64,000 nucleotides of DNA from Arthrobacter gandavensis (GCF_015355785.1 NZ_JADKYW010000003.1:248001-312000), one strand, 5' to 3'; positions 8,572 to 16,905 are shown, numbered from the stretch's first letter. The notes: generated by a model from the letters alone, not told the origin. Numbers and translations are program-made.

Positions 8572-9482
8572 GGCGTCCTTCGGGTTATGCGTATCCGGGC
8601 AGCGGCGGCAGCGAAGAAGGCGGCGGCCAGCAACACCATCAACGTACCCTGCCAGGTGCGGATGATTGGCTCCACGGTGCTTTCGAGAAACGACGCCGGT
8701 GTGATCCGCGGCGGAAGTCCAGGGGGGCCGGAGGCCTTGGGGAGACCCGCGGGTGCGGCGATAGCTTCTCCGAACACCGGGACAGCATTCAGCGGCGCAG
8801 CCGCTTCCCCGGTTCCGGGGATGGTGACGACGGCGGCAGCGCCGGGCGCCGTCTGCACGGCGTTACCGGACCGACCCGTGCTGCTCCCGCCGTCCTGCCC
8901 GCCGGGGGCCGGAACCTGGTTGTCCGGAGCGTTAGCGGGCTGGCAGGCCGAACGCCCGCCGGCCGCGTCCAGCAGCAGGAGGATGTCGAAGGACCCCCGC
9001 TGGTTCATGGTGGAGTTGGGGGCTTCCAGGACCAGGCCTGCGCTGAGGTCTACCCGTCGTGCTGCTCCGGCTTCGAGGAGCACGGGCGTTCCGAGGTCGC
9101 TGCAGGCGACGCTGCCGGGCAGGGCAGCGGATTCAGCACCTGCACCAGACCGGGAACGGACTTCAAGGTAGCCGGCAAGCTCTGGACCAATTCCGCGCCC
9201 GGCGACTGCCAGGGAGAGGTAAGCCGGTTCAGCTGAATTGTTGCGGACCCAGAGGGCTCCGGACTGTGAGCTGCCGGGAACCAAACGCAGTCCCTCAGGG
9301 AAGACCGGCCGGCTGGCAGACCCTGTGAAGGAGGACCCGTCAAAGCTGACCTGCAGGGATTCAGCGTCCGCGTGGGCAGCGGGGGCGGCAGCCAGCGACA
9401 TGGCGGCGTACACCCCGGCTCCCAGGAGCGCCAGGCCGGCCCTGGCACCGCGGGGCGCTGAGGTCCGGCGGGAAGGAATCAT
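8568..9482 (-). CDS. exported protein with C-terminal membrane anchor, fibre operon
   Basis: 304-aa protein with a conventional signal peptide (ARAGLALLGAGVYAAMSLAA ending AHA). A beta-rich extracellular domain of about 170 aa follows, with LVPGSSQSGALWVRNNSAEP resembling the conserved core of camelysin/TasA-like or DUF916-like proteins. It ends with a Gly/Pro-rich linker and a C-terminal TM helix before RIRITRRTP. No LPXTG sorting motif was seen, so anchoring would be by the membrane helix. The start ATG at 9480-9482 overlaps the sipW-like stop (TGATG), suggesting translational coupling. It could anchor fibres at the cell surface. Confidence 0.7.
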   Translation of the reverse strand: MIPSRRTSAPRGARAGLALLGAGVYAAMSLAAAPAAHADAESLQVSFDGSSFTGSASRPVFPEGLRLVPGSSQSGALWVRNNSAEPAYLSLAVAGRGIGPELAGYLEVRSRSGAGAESAALPGSVACSDLGTPVLLEAGAARRVDLSAGLVLEAPNSTMNQRGSFDILLLLDAAGGRSACQPANAPDNQVPAPGGQDGGSSTGRSGNAVQTAPGAAAVVTIPGTGEAAAPLNAVPVFGEAIAAPAGLPKASGPPGLPPRITPASFLESTVEPIIRTWQGTLMVLLAAAFFAAAAARIRITRRTP

Positions 9483-10207
9483 CAGACTGCAACGCTCTTG
9501 GGACTGTGGGCCGAGTGGAAGCCTGAAACGGCGTGGTCGCAGTGGTCGCACTCGTGCAGGACCGGGTCATCGCTGAAGGCATCAGGGCGGGCGTGGAGGC
9601 CGGCGTCATCGCGGACGGGAAGTTCCAGGACCACCGCGTCCACTTCGGGTTCCGGCGACTTGCGCTTGGTTTCAAGGGCGCCACGGACCAGCAGGACGAT
9701 TCCGTAACCGAGCAGTCCAACTGCTGCCCATTGGGCAATCTCACCCCGGTCGCTGCTGCCGAGCCCGTTAGCTACGAATCCTACGTACGGCACGGCGTAG
9801 GAAAGCTTGCCGCGGATCTGGGCTTCCTGGACGACGCCCTCATCGGCCAGGTCATTGTTGTCACCCTTCGTGGTGAAAATCCGCTCACCGTTCTGGCCCA
9901 GGCCAATGCCAATGATGCGATGAGTGATGACAGTCGGGTCCCCGGACTCGATTTGGTACGTGATCACGTCTCCGGTCTTGAGCTCATCCGCCGGAGTTGG
10001 TTCAACGACCAGGAAGGTGCCGGGCGCGTAGTTCGGTGCCATGGAGCTCGTCAGCACGGTGTAGGTCTGCGATCCGGTCACCAGGGGAATGACGATCAGG
10101 ACCAGGGCGGCCAGCGCAGCAGCGCACATGGCTACCAGGCTCAGGGCCGAGCCGGTGAACTTCAGTGCCCGGAGCGCCGGTGAGGAATTGCTGCGGCCTT
10201 TTGACAT
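9482..10207 (-). CDS. sipW: SipW-type signal peptidase I
   Basis: 241-aa membrane signal peptidase. One N-terminal TM helix (residues about 18-42) precedes the catalytic Ser box VLTSSMAPNYAPGTFLVV. GDVITYQ and VITHRIIGIG follow; the second puts His where bacterial type I enzymes have Lys, as in SipW and ER-type signal peptidases. GDNNDLADEGVV is also typical, and a second TM lies near residues 160-180. The roughly 60-residue tail ends with HECDHCDH, a Cys/His cluster not usual for the family. In Bacillus, SipW processes TasA and TapA; three products of this operon carry matching signals. Confidence 0.88.
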   Translation of the reverse strand: MSKGRSNSSPALRALKFTGSALSLVAMCAAALAALVLIVIPLVTGSQTYTVLTSSMAPNYAPGTFLVVEPTPADELKTGDVITYQIESGDPTVITHRIIGIGLGQNGERIFTTKGDNNDLADEGVVQEAQIRGKLSYAVPYVGFVANGLGSSDRGEIAQWAAVGLLGYGIVLLVRGALETKRKSPEPEVDAVVLELPVRDDAGLHARPDAFSDDPVLHECDHCDHAVSGFHSAHSPKSVAV

Positions 10208-10215
10208 GGAAGTTC

Positions 10216-10779
10216 CTATCCTTTTTGTTCGACGGTGAGCGGAATCGAAATTGTGGAAGCCTGGCCCTCTGCATTTGCGGCTGCCGAGAGCGTTACGCGA
10301 AAGCAGAGGACACCCGAGGTTCCCTTAGGCAGCTCGAGGGCCGGGGCTGCGGGTCCAGTGAACAGAGCCGGGTTGGAACAGGCAGCAAGGTCAGCCCCGC
10401 CGACGGCGCGCTGGTCAACTGCCAGCAGTGGCGCGAGGCTGCCCCCAACCACCGGTTGACCGGCGGTCGCTGCCAGTGTGAACGTTCCCCCGGCGTCGGT
10501 GAGGTTGGTCAGCTTCACGCCGGCGTACACCGACTCGCCGGCGTTCACCGGCCCGAGCGGAGCGGTGGCCAGGCCAACGGTGCCCTGGCTGCCGTCAGGC
10601 TGGCGCATCATGACGACGCCGGTGCCGCCATCCATCTCGACGTTGAAGGAAGCGGCCTGGAGGTTTCCGGCGGCTGCCGGTGCAGCAGCACTCCACAGGG
10701 CGTAGGTGCCCTGAACCGTCATGAGCCCAAGCAGCACGGCGCAGAGCACAAGCCCTGTTCCTTTCAGTGCTGCTTTCAT
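10216..10779 (-). CDS. TasA/camelysin-like secreted subunit 2
   Basis: 187-aa exported protein. The signal segment MKAALKGTGLVLCAVLLGLM leads to GTYALWSAAAPAAAGNLQAA, the SipW-dependent pattern, followed by an all-beta domain with PVNAGESVYAGVKLTNLTDA and two Cys. I chose the ATG at 10777-10779, with a GGAAAG-like SD, because the longer frame would put a Pro-rich stretch before the signal peptide. It lies 111 bp downstream of the first subunit gene; the gap holds a large palindrome. The stop lies 8 bp before the sipW start. Probably a minor fibre component. Confidence 0.78.
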   Translation of the reverse strand: MKAALKGTGLVLCAVLLGLMTVQGTYALWSAAAPAAAGNLQAASFNVEMDGGTGVVMMRQPDGSQGTVGLATAPLGPVNAGESVYAGVKLTNLTDAGGTFTLAATAGQPVVGGSLAPLLAVDQRAVGGADLAACSNPALFTGPAAPALELPKGTSGVLCFRVTLSAAANAEGQASTISIPLTVEQKG

Positions 10780-10817
10780 TGCTGGACCGCTTTCCGGTGG
10801 TTTTGGTTCGTTTGTTT

Positions 10818-10859
10818 TTTTGGGGGGGGTACCGTGCGCGGCGGCGCCGCCGCGCACGG
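10818..10859 (-). terminator. 28-bp perfect palindrome with adjacent G8 and T7 tracts
   Basis: ccgtgcgcggcggc (10832-10845) is followed directly by its exact reverse complement up to 10859. On the minus strand it is followed by eight C and seven A rather than a U-run. It lies between the main subunit gene and the rest of the operon, so it may act as an attenuator or mRNA stabiliser giving high first-gene expression. Confidence 0.65.
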
Positions 10860-10889
10860 CCAGAATGAACAGCCTGTTGCTGCGGGCTG

Positions 10890-11402
10890 CTAGCGGATCT
10901 GCTGCAGGACGTACTTGATGCTGGAGAGATCCTGGGTGTAGTTCATGCTCTCGTTGCCGGCGGTGGACTTGAATGTCACGGTGGCCGTCACGGTTGCGGT
11001 GCCGTTGTTGTCCTCGGTGAGGACGGTGCCGGGGTTCAGTACCTTGCCGTCCTGGACGATGCTGTAGGAATAGGTGAGCTGGTTCCTGAAACCGTCCGAC
11101 AGCTTGCTGTAGTCCGGGCTCAGGGTCGCCTTGAGCTCGTCGCCGGTCAGGGAGATGCTGACCGGCTGTTCGAAGCGGAGGGTCTCACCGGGGACGATGC
11201 GGTAGCTGGCGAAGTTTTCGATGACGCTTCCGTCGGCCTTCATCCAGACCGCGGTGCCGGCGTTGATGTCCATGTTGCCGGCCACAATGTTGCCGGTGTT
11301 GGCATTGGCGGTGTCGTTCCAGATTGCGAGCGTTCCGCCGCCGCCGAGAAGCAGTGCCACGCCTACGCCGGTTGCCAGTGCGCCTTTAGCCATCTTGTTC
11401 AT
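10890..11402 (-). CDS. TasA/camelysin-like major secreted subunit
   Basis: 170-aa exported protein and first gene of the operon. The N-terminus MNKMAKGALATGVGVALLLG leads to GTLAIWNDTANANTGNIVAG, the alternate (SipW-dependent) signal type found in TasA and camelysin. The mature part is beta-rich (VPGETLRFEQPVSISLTGDEL; GTATVTATVTFKS). The start ATG is preceded by TAGGGGATGCAGA, a good SD. Because it is first, small and separated from the rest by a hairpin, it is the likely main structural subunit of a surface fibre. Its upstream gap to the VanZ gene is a divergent promoter region. Confidence 0.82.
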   Translation of the reverse strand: MNKMAKGALATGVGVALLLGGGGTLAIWNDTANANTGNIVAGNMDINAGTAVWMKADGSVIENFASYRIVPGETLRFEQPVSISLTGDELKATLSPDYSKLSDGFRNQLTYSYSIVQDGKVLNPGTVLTEDNNGTATVTATVTFKSTAGNESMNYTQDLSSIKYVLQQIR

Positions 11403-11632
11403 TCTGCATCCCCTAAAGAGTTGTGTGCTGGGCGGAAACTGTTCCCGCCGACATGGCTAATCTGCTATCCGATTCTCAAGAAACCGGACGGTCCCGGCAC
11501 AGGGTTTGGAAAACCTTGCAACAATGCTCAAGAGCCCCGCAACGGGGCCGCAAAATCTGCGCAACCCAGTTCAGGCACCCGCACTTTCAACCGATTTCGC
11601 CCGCAGGGGACGCTCCACACAACGAGGACCCA

Positions 11633-12109
11633 ATGAAGATGCAGGAAGGTCCAACGGGCCACAAACCCCGGCACCGGACGCTTTTGGCGCTTGGCCTGGC
11701 GGCCTATGCGGCTCTGCTGGCCTGCATCGTCTTCTGGCCCCGGCCCGTGGACCGGGGCCTGAGCGGCTACCTGGACCAGGTCCTTAGGCTGCTGCACTCG
11801 TTCGGAGCGCCGGCGTGGGTCGACTACACGCTGGTTGAGGCTGCCGCCAACGTCCTCCTGTTCTTTCCGGCCGGCCTGCTGCTCGCCGCCTGGCTGAACC
11901 CGCGCTGGTGCTGGCTTGCCGCCGTCGTCGGCCTCTGTGTATCAGCGGGCATCGAAGCGACCCAGGCGCTGCTGCTTCCTGAGCGGTACGCCACGCCACA
12001 CGACGTCGTGGCCAACGGGCTGGGAGCGGCCTTGGGCACCCTCGCCGTCTACGCGTGGCACTCCCGGAGCCCGACAGGCCGCCCGCAAACGCGCACACAC
12101 CCGGATTAG
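11633..12109 (+). CDS. VanZ-family membrane protein
   Basis: 158-aa protein with about four TM helices. VEAAANVLLFFPAGLLLAAW, CVSAGIEATQAL and TPHDVVANGLGAALG match the VanZ/teicoplanin-resistance-like family (N-x3-F-x-P; E-x-x-Q; D-x-x-x-N-x-x-G). Members occur widely in Gram-positives; only some affect glycopeptide sensitivity. The ATG at 11633 has GAGG eight bases upstream; the frame is open further upstream, but without membrane features. It is divergent from the fibre operon. Confidence 0.85.
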   Translation: MKMQEGPTGHKPRHRTLLALGLAAYAALLACIVFWPRPVDRGLSGYLDQVLRLLHSFGAPAWVDYTLVEAAANVLLFFPAGLLLAAWLNPRWCWLAAVVGLCVSAGIEATQALLLPERYATPHDVVANGLGAALGTLAVYAWHSRSPTGRPQTRTHPD

Positions 12110-12208
12110 GCGCCCCTGACTCTCGTCACCATCAGGCATTTTGTTTACCCGGGAGGGAGTTTCGCGGCATGATGACATAACCCACATAAATGCGTAAGGA
12201 GTACGGAC

Positions 12209-13606
12209 GTGAGCACCACTTCCAAGACAACGGCCAGGTCCTACCGGGTAGTGAACCCCGCCACCGGTGAACCGGGGGAAGAATTCCCCCTGGCAACCGA
12301 CGCTGAAATCCAGGATGCCCTTGCAGCGTCGCAGGCGGCCTACGAGTCCTGGCGGGAGGTTCCCATCGAGGAACGAGGAAGGATTGTTGCCCGCATCGGT
12401 GAGCTGTTCACCGAACGCAAGGATGAGCTCGCGGCGATCATCACCGAAGAAATGGGCAAGCCGCTTCCGGAGTCAGCCGGGGAGGCCGAGTACTGCACTG
12501 ACATCTTCAACTACTTCGCCACGGAGGGACCCACCCTCGCGGCGGACCAGGAGATCAAGGCGATCGGCGGCGGCCGCGCCATGATCCAGAAACTGCCGGT
12601 TGGCCCGCTGCTCGGCATCATGCCGTGGAACTACCCGTACTACCAGGTGGCCCGTTTCGCGGCGCCCAACCTCATGCTGGGCAACACCATTGTCCTCAAG
12701 CACGCGGAGTCCTGCCCCAAGTCCGCACTGGCCATCCAGAAAATCATGGACGACGCCGGTGTTCCCTCCGGCGTTTACCAGAATGTCTTCGCCAGCCACG
12801 GCCAGATCGCGGACATCATCGCGGATCCCCGGGTCCAGGGTGTTTCGCTCACCGGTTCCGAGCGTGCCGGTGCCATCATCGGCGAGCTGGCCGGTAAGAA
12901 CCTCAAGAAGGTAGTGCTGGAACTCGGCGGCTCTGACCCGTACGTAGTGCTGGACACCGCTGACGTCAAGGAATCCGCCGCCAACGCCTGGGCTACCCGG
13001 ATCGAGAACACCGGGCAGGCCTGCAACTCCAACAAGCGCATGATCGTGGCGGAGGACATCTTCGACGACTTCGTCGCCGAACTGACGAACCTGGCCAAGG
13101 ACCTCAAGCCCGGCAACCCCGCCGAGGCCGCTGACGGAACCTACGCTCCGCTGTCCTCCCGTGCGGCCGCCGAGGGGCTCGCGGAGCAGATCCAGGATGC
13201 CGTGGGCAAGGGCGCAACCCTGCACGCCGGCGGGACCCTGCAGGACGGTCCCGCCGCCTACCTGGCTCCGGCGGTCCTGACCGGCATCACCCCGGAAATG
13301 CGCGCCTACCGCGAAGAGCTCTTCGGTCCGGTGGCTGTGGTCTACAAGGTGGGCAGTGACGAAGAAGCCGTCCGCCTCGCCAACGACTCCGACTACGGAC
13401 TGGGCGGCGCCGTCTTCTCCACCGATGAGGAGCGCGCCCGCAAGGTTGCCCAGCAGCTGCAGGTTGGCATGGCCAATGTTAACGGCGTCGGAGAGGGAAC
13501 GGACATTCCCTTCGGCGGCGTCAAGCGTTCAGGCTACGGCCGTGAACTCGGCCCGCTGGGCATGGATGAGTTCGTGAACAAGAGGCTCTTCTACATCGCC
13601 GACTAA
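12209..13606 (+). CDS. gabD: NAD(P)-dependent succinate-semialdehyde-type aldehyde dehydrogenase
   Basis: 465-aa aldehyde dehydrogenase, likely oxidising succinate semialdehyde to succinate in GABA or 4-hydroxybutyrate use. Family motifs: MPWNYPYYQ in the cofactor domain, VSLTGSERAG, the catalytic Glu in VLELGGSDPYVV, the catalytic Cys in NTGQACNSNKRM, and ELFGPVAVVYK and FGGVKRSGYGRELG near the C-terminus. The GTG start has AAGGAG about eight bases upstream. Substrate choice is inferred from overall resemblance to actinobacterial GabD1/GabD2-type proteins; other semialdehydes are possible. It is monocistronic, with its own terminator. Confidence 0.9.
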   Translation: MSTTSKTTARSYRVVNPATGEPGEEFPLATDAEIQDALAASQAAYESWREVPIEERGRIVARIGELFTERKDELAAIITEEMGKPLPESAGEAEYCTDIFNYFATEGPTLAADQEIKAIGGGRAMIQKLPVGPLLGIMPWNYPYYQVARFAAPNLMLGNTIVLKHAESCPKSALAIQKIMDDAGVPSGVYQNVFASHGQIADIIADPRVQGVSLTGSERAGAIIGELAGKNLKKVVLELGGSDPYVVLDTADVKESAANAWATRIENTGQACNSNKRMIVAEDIFDDFVAELTNLAKDLKPGNPAEAADGTYAPLSSRAAAEGLAEQIQDAVGKGATLHAGGTLQDGPAAYLAPAVLTGITPEMRAYREELFGPVAVVYKVGSDEEAVRLANDSDYGLGGAVFSTDEERARKVAQQLQVGMANVNGVGEGTDIPFGGVKRSGYGRELGPLGMDEFVNKRLFYIAD

Positions 13607-13618
13607 GCGTTTACAGCT

Positions 13619-13666
13619 CCAGAGGACGGCGTCTGCTCCCCCGCGGGGACAGGCCCCGTCCTCTGG
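13619..13666 (+). terminator. terminator of the aldehyde dehydrogenase gene
   Basis: CCAGAGGACGG (13619-13629) pairs perfectly with CCGTCCTCTGG (13656-13666), with an inner CCCCGCGGGG stem. It starts 13 bp after the stop codon. Confidence 0.8.
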
Positions 13667-13806
13667 CAGCGTCGGAAATCCTCAGCAAACTTTCTTGGAT
13701 CTTGAGCCTTGCCGGGGACAGTTCCTGAGCTTGGCATGGGACCGTGGGCGGTATTGATCCATCTGCCCTCCCCGGAAGGGGACGGCGGCCCTCCAGGAGG
13801 ACCCCC

Positions 13807-13887
13807 ATGTCTCCCCGCGACAGCACCGTGCCTCCGGGACGCGCAATCCGCGCCCGCGCCGTTGCTTCTGCCCGTTGTCCGGCGTGA
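13807..13887 (+). CDS. 26-aa leader peptide coupled to the Hpt-like gene (candidate)
   Basis: A 26-codon frame begins with ATG at 13807 behind a near-ideal SD (AGGAGG at 13795-13800, six-base spacer) and ends in TGA at 13885-13887. The stop overlaps a GTG at 13884-13886 in frame with the Hpt-like gene, which has no SD of its own. The peptide begins MSPRDSTVPPGR and is Arg/Ala-rich. The arrangement suggests translational coupling; an actual peptide function is unknown. Confidence 0.5.
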   Translation: MSPRDSTVPPGRAIRARAVASARCPA

Positions 13888-14258
13888 CGGCCGTGATTGA
13901 GAGCCCGGTTTCCCACGTCCTGGTCTCGAGAGCGTCGCTGCGTGACCTCAGCCGGCAGATGGGCCCGGAGGTCTGCCGCCAGTTTGTGGGCAACTACATA
14001 GACATGTGGGAAGGGCGGTACCAGCGGCTGGTGAAGTCGCTCGATGGCGGAGACTATCCCGGCGCCATGGACGTGGTGCTCAGCATCAAGATCTCCAGCC
14101 ACATGGCCGGTGCGGAGCGCCTGGCCGGCTATGCGGTACTGGCCCAGGACATGGTTGGCCGAACCGACATCCACGGGATGCAGTCCCTGCTCAAACCAAT
14201 GCAGGAGTGCGGTGAAGCAACCCTGGCGTCGCTTCGGCACCTGCTGGACCGCATGTAG
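13884..14258 (+). CDS. Hpt-like protein lacking the phospho-acceptor histidine
   Basis: About 124-aa alpha-helical protein resembling a histidine phosphotransfer (Hpt) domain. In VLSIKISSHMAGAERLAG, the Hpt consensus H-x-L-K-x-S-S-x-x-x-G-A is followed except that the His position is Leu, so the normal phospho-acceptor is missing. It could be a phosphorylation-independent binding partner or decoy for a response regulator. The GTG start at 13884 is coupled to the upstream leader frame; GTG 13893 and TTG 13875 are alternatives. It is convergent with the response regulator gene 68 bp away. Confidence 0.7.
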   Translation: MTAVIESPVSHVLVSRASLRDLSRQMGPEVCRQFVGNYIDMWEGRYQRLVKSLDGGDYPGAMDVVLSIKISSHMAGAERLAGYAVLAQDMVGRTDIHGMQSLLKPMQECGEATLASLRHLLDRM

Positions 14259-14325
14259 CCGTGCCGCGGCCGGGGTTCGGGCGATCCTGGGCTGCGCCTG
14301 GCGAAACGTGAGGTCAGGTGAACCC

Positions 14326-15108
14326 TTAGTTGGCCGGCGCCAGCCGGTAGCCAACCCCGCGCACCGTCTCAAGCCAGCGGGGAGAGCGGGAATCGTCGCC
14401 CAGCTTGCGCCGCAGGTTGCCCACGTGGACTTCGATAGTCCGTTCATCCGACTCGCTGATGTAGGACCCGGTGTCATAGTCCTCTCCGCGCAGCCGTCGA
14501 ACGAGGTCCGTCTTGCTCCGCACCCGGCGTCCGCTCTCCAGGAGGGCGTGCAGGAGGTCGAATTCGGTGCGGGTCAGTTCTACGTCCTTACCGGACAGCA
14601 CGGTGGTGCGTGTGCCGGCGTCGAGCACCAGTCCGTTATGGCTGAAAACGTCTTCGCCGTGCACGGCGGCAGTCTCTGCGGCTGCCGGACGCGGGGCGGG
14701 TGCAGCTTCTGCTTCCCGCACAGCGGGGGCCCCGTCCGTGCGGGGGCGGCGCATCATCGCGGAGATCCGGGCGCGCAGCTCGCGGGGGCGGAACGGCTTG
14801 GTGATGTAGTCGTCCGCACCGGCCTCGAGCCCCATCAGGGTGTCCAGTTCTTCGGCGCGGGCGGTCAGCATCACGATGTAGGCGTCGCTAAAGAGGCGCA
14901 GCTGCCGAATGACCTCGAATCCGTCAATATCCGGCAGGCCGAGGTCGAGTGTGACAACGGCCGGATTATGCCGGCGTACTGCCTCGACTCCCTCCAGCCC
15001 GGTGGGGCTGGCATGGACTTCAAAACCAGACTGCTGGAGTACTGCATGCAGAAGATCGCGAATGTCCTTGTCGTCTTCGATGATGACGGCGACGCGCTGA
15101 GTTTCCAT
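14326..15108 (-). CDS. OmpR-family response regulator
   Basis: 260-aa two-component regulator. The receiver domain (about 1-120) has the acidic pair in VIIEDDKDIRD, the phospho-Asp in VVTLDLGLPDIDGFEV, Thr in IVMLTAR and Lys in YITKPFRPRE. A 40-aa Ala/Pro-rich linker leads to a C-terminal winged helix (about 165-258) with ELTRTEFDLLHALLE, RTIEVHVGNLRRKLGDD and ETVRGVGYRL. It is transcribed divergently from the histidine kinase gene, with about 120 bp between the starts, so the pair probably works together. Target genes are unknown; the nearby Hpt-like protein and the EPS locus are possible links only. Confidence 0.95.
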   Translation of the reverse strand: METQRVAVIIEDDKDIRDLLHAVLQQSGFEVHASPTGLEGVEAVRRHNPAVVTLDLGLPDIDGFEVIRQLRLFSDAYIVMLTARAEELDTLMGLEAGADDYITKPFRPRELRARISAMMRRPRTDGAPAVREAEAAPAPRPAAAETAAVHGEDVFSHNGLVLDAGTRTTVLSGKDVELTRTEFDLLHALLESGRRVRSKTDLVRRLRGEDYDTGSYISESDERTIEVHVGNLRRKLGDDSRSPRWLETVRGVGYRLAPAN

Positions 15109-15231
15109 AGGTTCTTGGTTTTTCCTGTCCTGCGAGACCTGCTGTACCCGCTCCCCTTATTCGGCATCCTACAGCCTCAGCGCATAAACTAAGGATTCCA
15201 TTCACGGCGAAAAATGCGAGGTACCGGGCAA

Positions 15232-16905
15232 ATGTCCAGCTTTCGGGGCAAAGCCCTGTCCGTGCTTGGAATTCGCAGGGATTTTCACGAACTGAGCCTG
15301 CGCACGCGCGTTGCCCTCAGCCAGCTGCCGCTTTTCCTGGCCACGCTCATTTCGGTGCCCATCGTTCTCCTGAACAAACCCTCCGCTTTCCAGGACCCGG
15401 TCTTCCTGTGGGGGCTGGGGCTCATGGTCCTGCTGACCCTGCTTTCGGCCTGGCTTCCGTGGGAGAAGTTCTTCGACGCGGCATATTGGGTAATTCCCAT
15501 CCTGGATTTCGTAGCCATTGCGCTGCTTTTCCGGGGAGTCCAGCCCGACGTCACCGGCATGCTCCTGCTGACCGTGTTCCCCGTGTTCTGGCTCGCCTGG
15601 TCCGGCTTCGCACCGCGGGCCGCGTCAGTCCTGACCCTCGCCGGAACCATACTGGTGGTCTGGAGTCCGCTGATCGGCGCAAGCCCGGATCTCGGGGATT
15701 TCGCCCGGTCCCTGCTCGTCCCCATCATCATGCTGCTGGTTCACAAGTCGGCCACCGTCATGACCCAGGATGCCTCCGGCCAGCAGCGTGCGCTGGAAGC
15801 CAAGGACCGGGAACTCAAGCGCAGCCTGCAGGACAGCCGCCGGCGCGCCCGGCTCCTGGACGCCGTGCTGGACACGATTGACGTTGGGGTGGTGGTGCTC
15901 GCCAAGGACGGCCACATGATGCTGATGAACAACCGGCAGCTGACCACTCATGAGCTGGCACTCCCCTCACCCACCGGGGAATGGTCCGAGGCTGACATGC
16001 ACCTGTACCTTCCGGACGGCGTCACTCCGATGCCGGCGGAAGAGCGCCCGGTTGCACGGGCGATGCGCCGGGAGGCGTATTCGGATGTCCTCGTCTCGAT
16101 TGGCCGCGGGGCAGGTCAGCGGGCGATGGCTGTATCAGCTCGGCCGCTGACCGATGAGCACGGTGATTTCAACGGGTCGGTCATCGCGTACGGCGACGTC
16201 ACCGACATGCTACAGGCGCTGCGGGCCAAGGAGGATTTCGTGGCCAGCGTCTCCCACGAGCTGCGTACGCCGCTGACCTCCATTATCGGTTACCTGGACC
16301 TGGCGATAGGGGACGCGGAGGAACGCAGCGACTCCGCTTCGCTGAGGGCGTCCTTATCTGTAGCGATGCGCAACGCTGAACGGCTGCTGGTCCTGGTCGC
16401 TGACCTGCTGACCACGGCCTCGGGTTCAGTTCACCTGCAGCCGGTGGACCTGTCCCTCCGCGAGCTGGCGGCCTCCGCCGCTTGGTCTGCCCGGCCGCGC
16501 GCCGATGCGGCGGGCGTCGAGCTGGCCCTGGACATCCCCGGGGATGTCCGTGGTTCCTTCGATCCGGTGCGGGTCCAGCAGGTGCTGGACAACCTGCTTT
16601 CCAACGCCATCAAATACTCGCCCGACGGCGGCATGGTCACTATCCGGGTCCGAGCTGAATCCGGCGTCGCTGTCCTGGAGGTGCAGGACCAGGGCATGGG
16701 GATGTCAGAGGCGGAGCAGGGTGAAGCGTTTAACCGGTTCTTCCGCTCGGCTGCGGTGAAGAAAGCGGCAATTCCCGGCGTCGGGCTTGGCCTTGGCATT
16801 ACCCGGGACATCGTCGAAGCACACGGCGGACGGATCTCCGTCGCGTCCGAGGTGGGTCGAGGAACCGTGTTCCGGGTGGAGCTGCCGCTGAGGCCGGGGG
16901 CCTGA
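15232..16905 (+). CDS. membrane sensor histidine kinase
   Basis: 557-aa kinase. About six N-terminal TM helices (roughly residues 25-180) are followed by a short coiled linker and a PAS-like domain (about 205-320). The HisKA box DFVASVSHELRTPLTSIIGY (catalytic His) comes next, then a HATPase domain with the N box DNLLSNAIKYSPDGG, DQGMGMS and GVGLGLGIT. The MASE-like membrane region with few extracellular loops suggests sensing at or within the membrane. ATG 15232 (GAGG ten bases upstream) is preferred over ATG 15214, which lacks an SD. It is divergent from its likely partner response regulator. Confidence 0.94.
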   Translation: MSSFRGKALSVLGIRRDFHELSLRTRVALSQLPLFLATLISVPIVLLNKPSAFQDPVFLWGLGLMVLLTLLSAWLPWEKFFDAAYWVIPILDFVAIALLFRGVQPDVTGMLLLTVFPVFWLAWSGFAPRAASVLTLAGTILVVWSPLIGASPDLGDFARSLLVPIIMLLVHKSATVMTQDASGQQRALEAKDRELKRSLQDSRRRARLLDAVLDTIDVGVVVLAKDGHMMLMNNRQLTTHELALPSPTGEWSEADMHLYLPDGVTPMPAEERPVARAMRREAYSDVLVSIGRGAGQRAMAVSARPLTDEHGDFNGSVIAYGDVTDMLQALRAKEDFVASVSHELRTPLTSIIGYLDLAIGDAEERSDSASLRASLSVAMRNAERLLVLVADLLTTASGSVHLQPVDLSLRELAASAAWSARPRADAAGVELALDIPGDVRGSFDPVRVQQVLDNLLSNAIKYSPDGGMVTIRVRAESGVAVLEVQDQGMGMSEAEQGEAFNRFFRSAAVKKAAIPGVGLGLGITRDIVEAHGGRISVASEVGRGTVFRVELPLRPGA

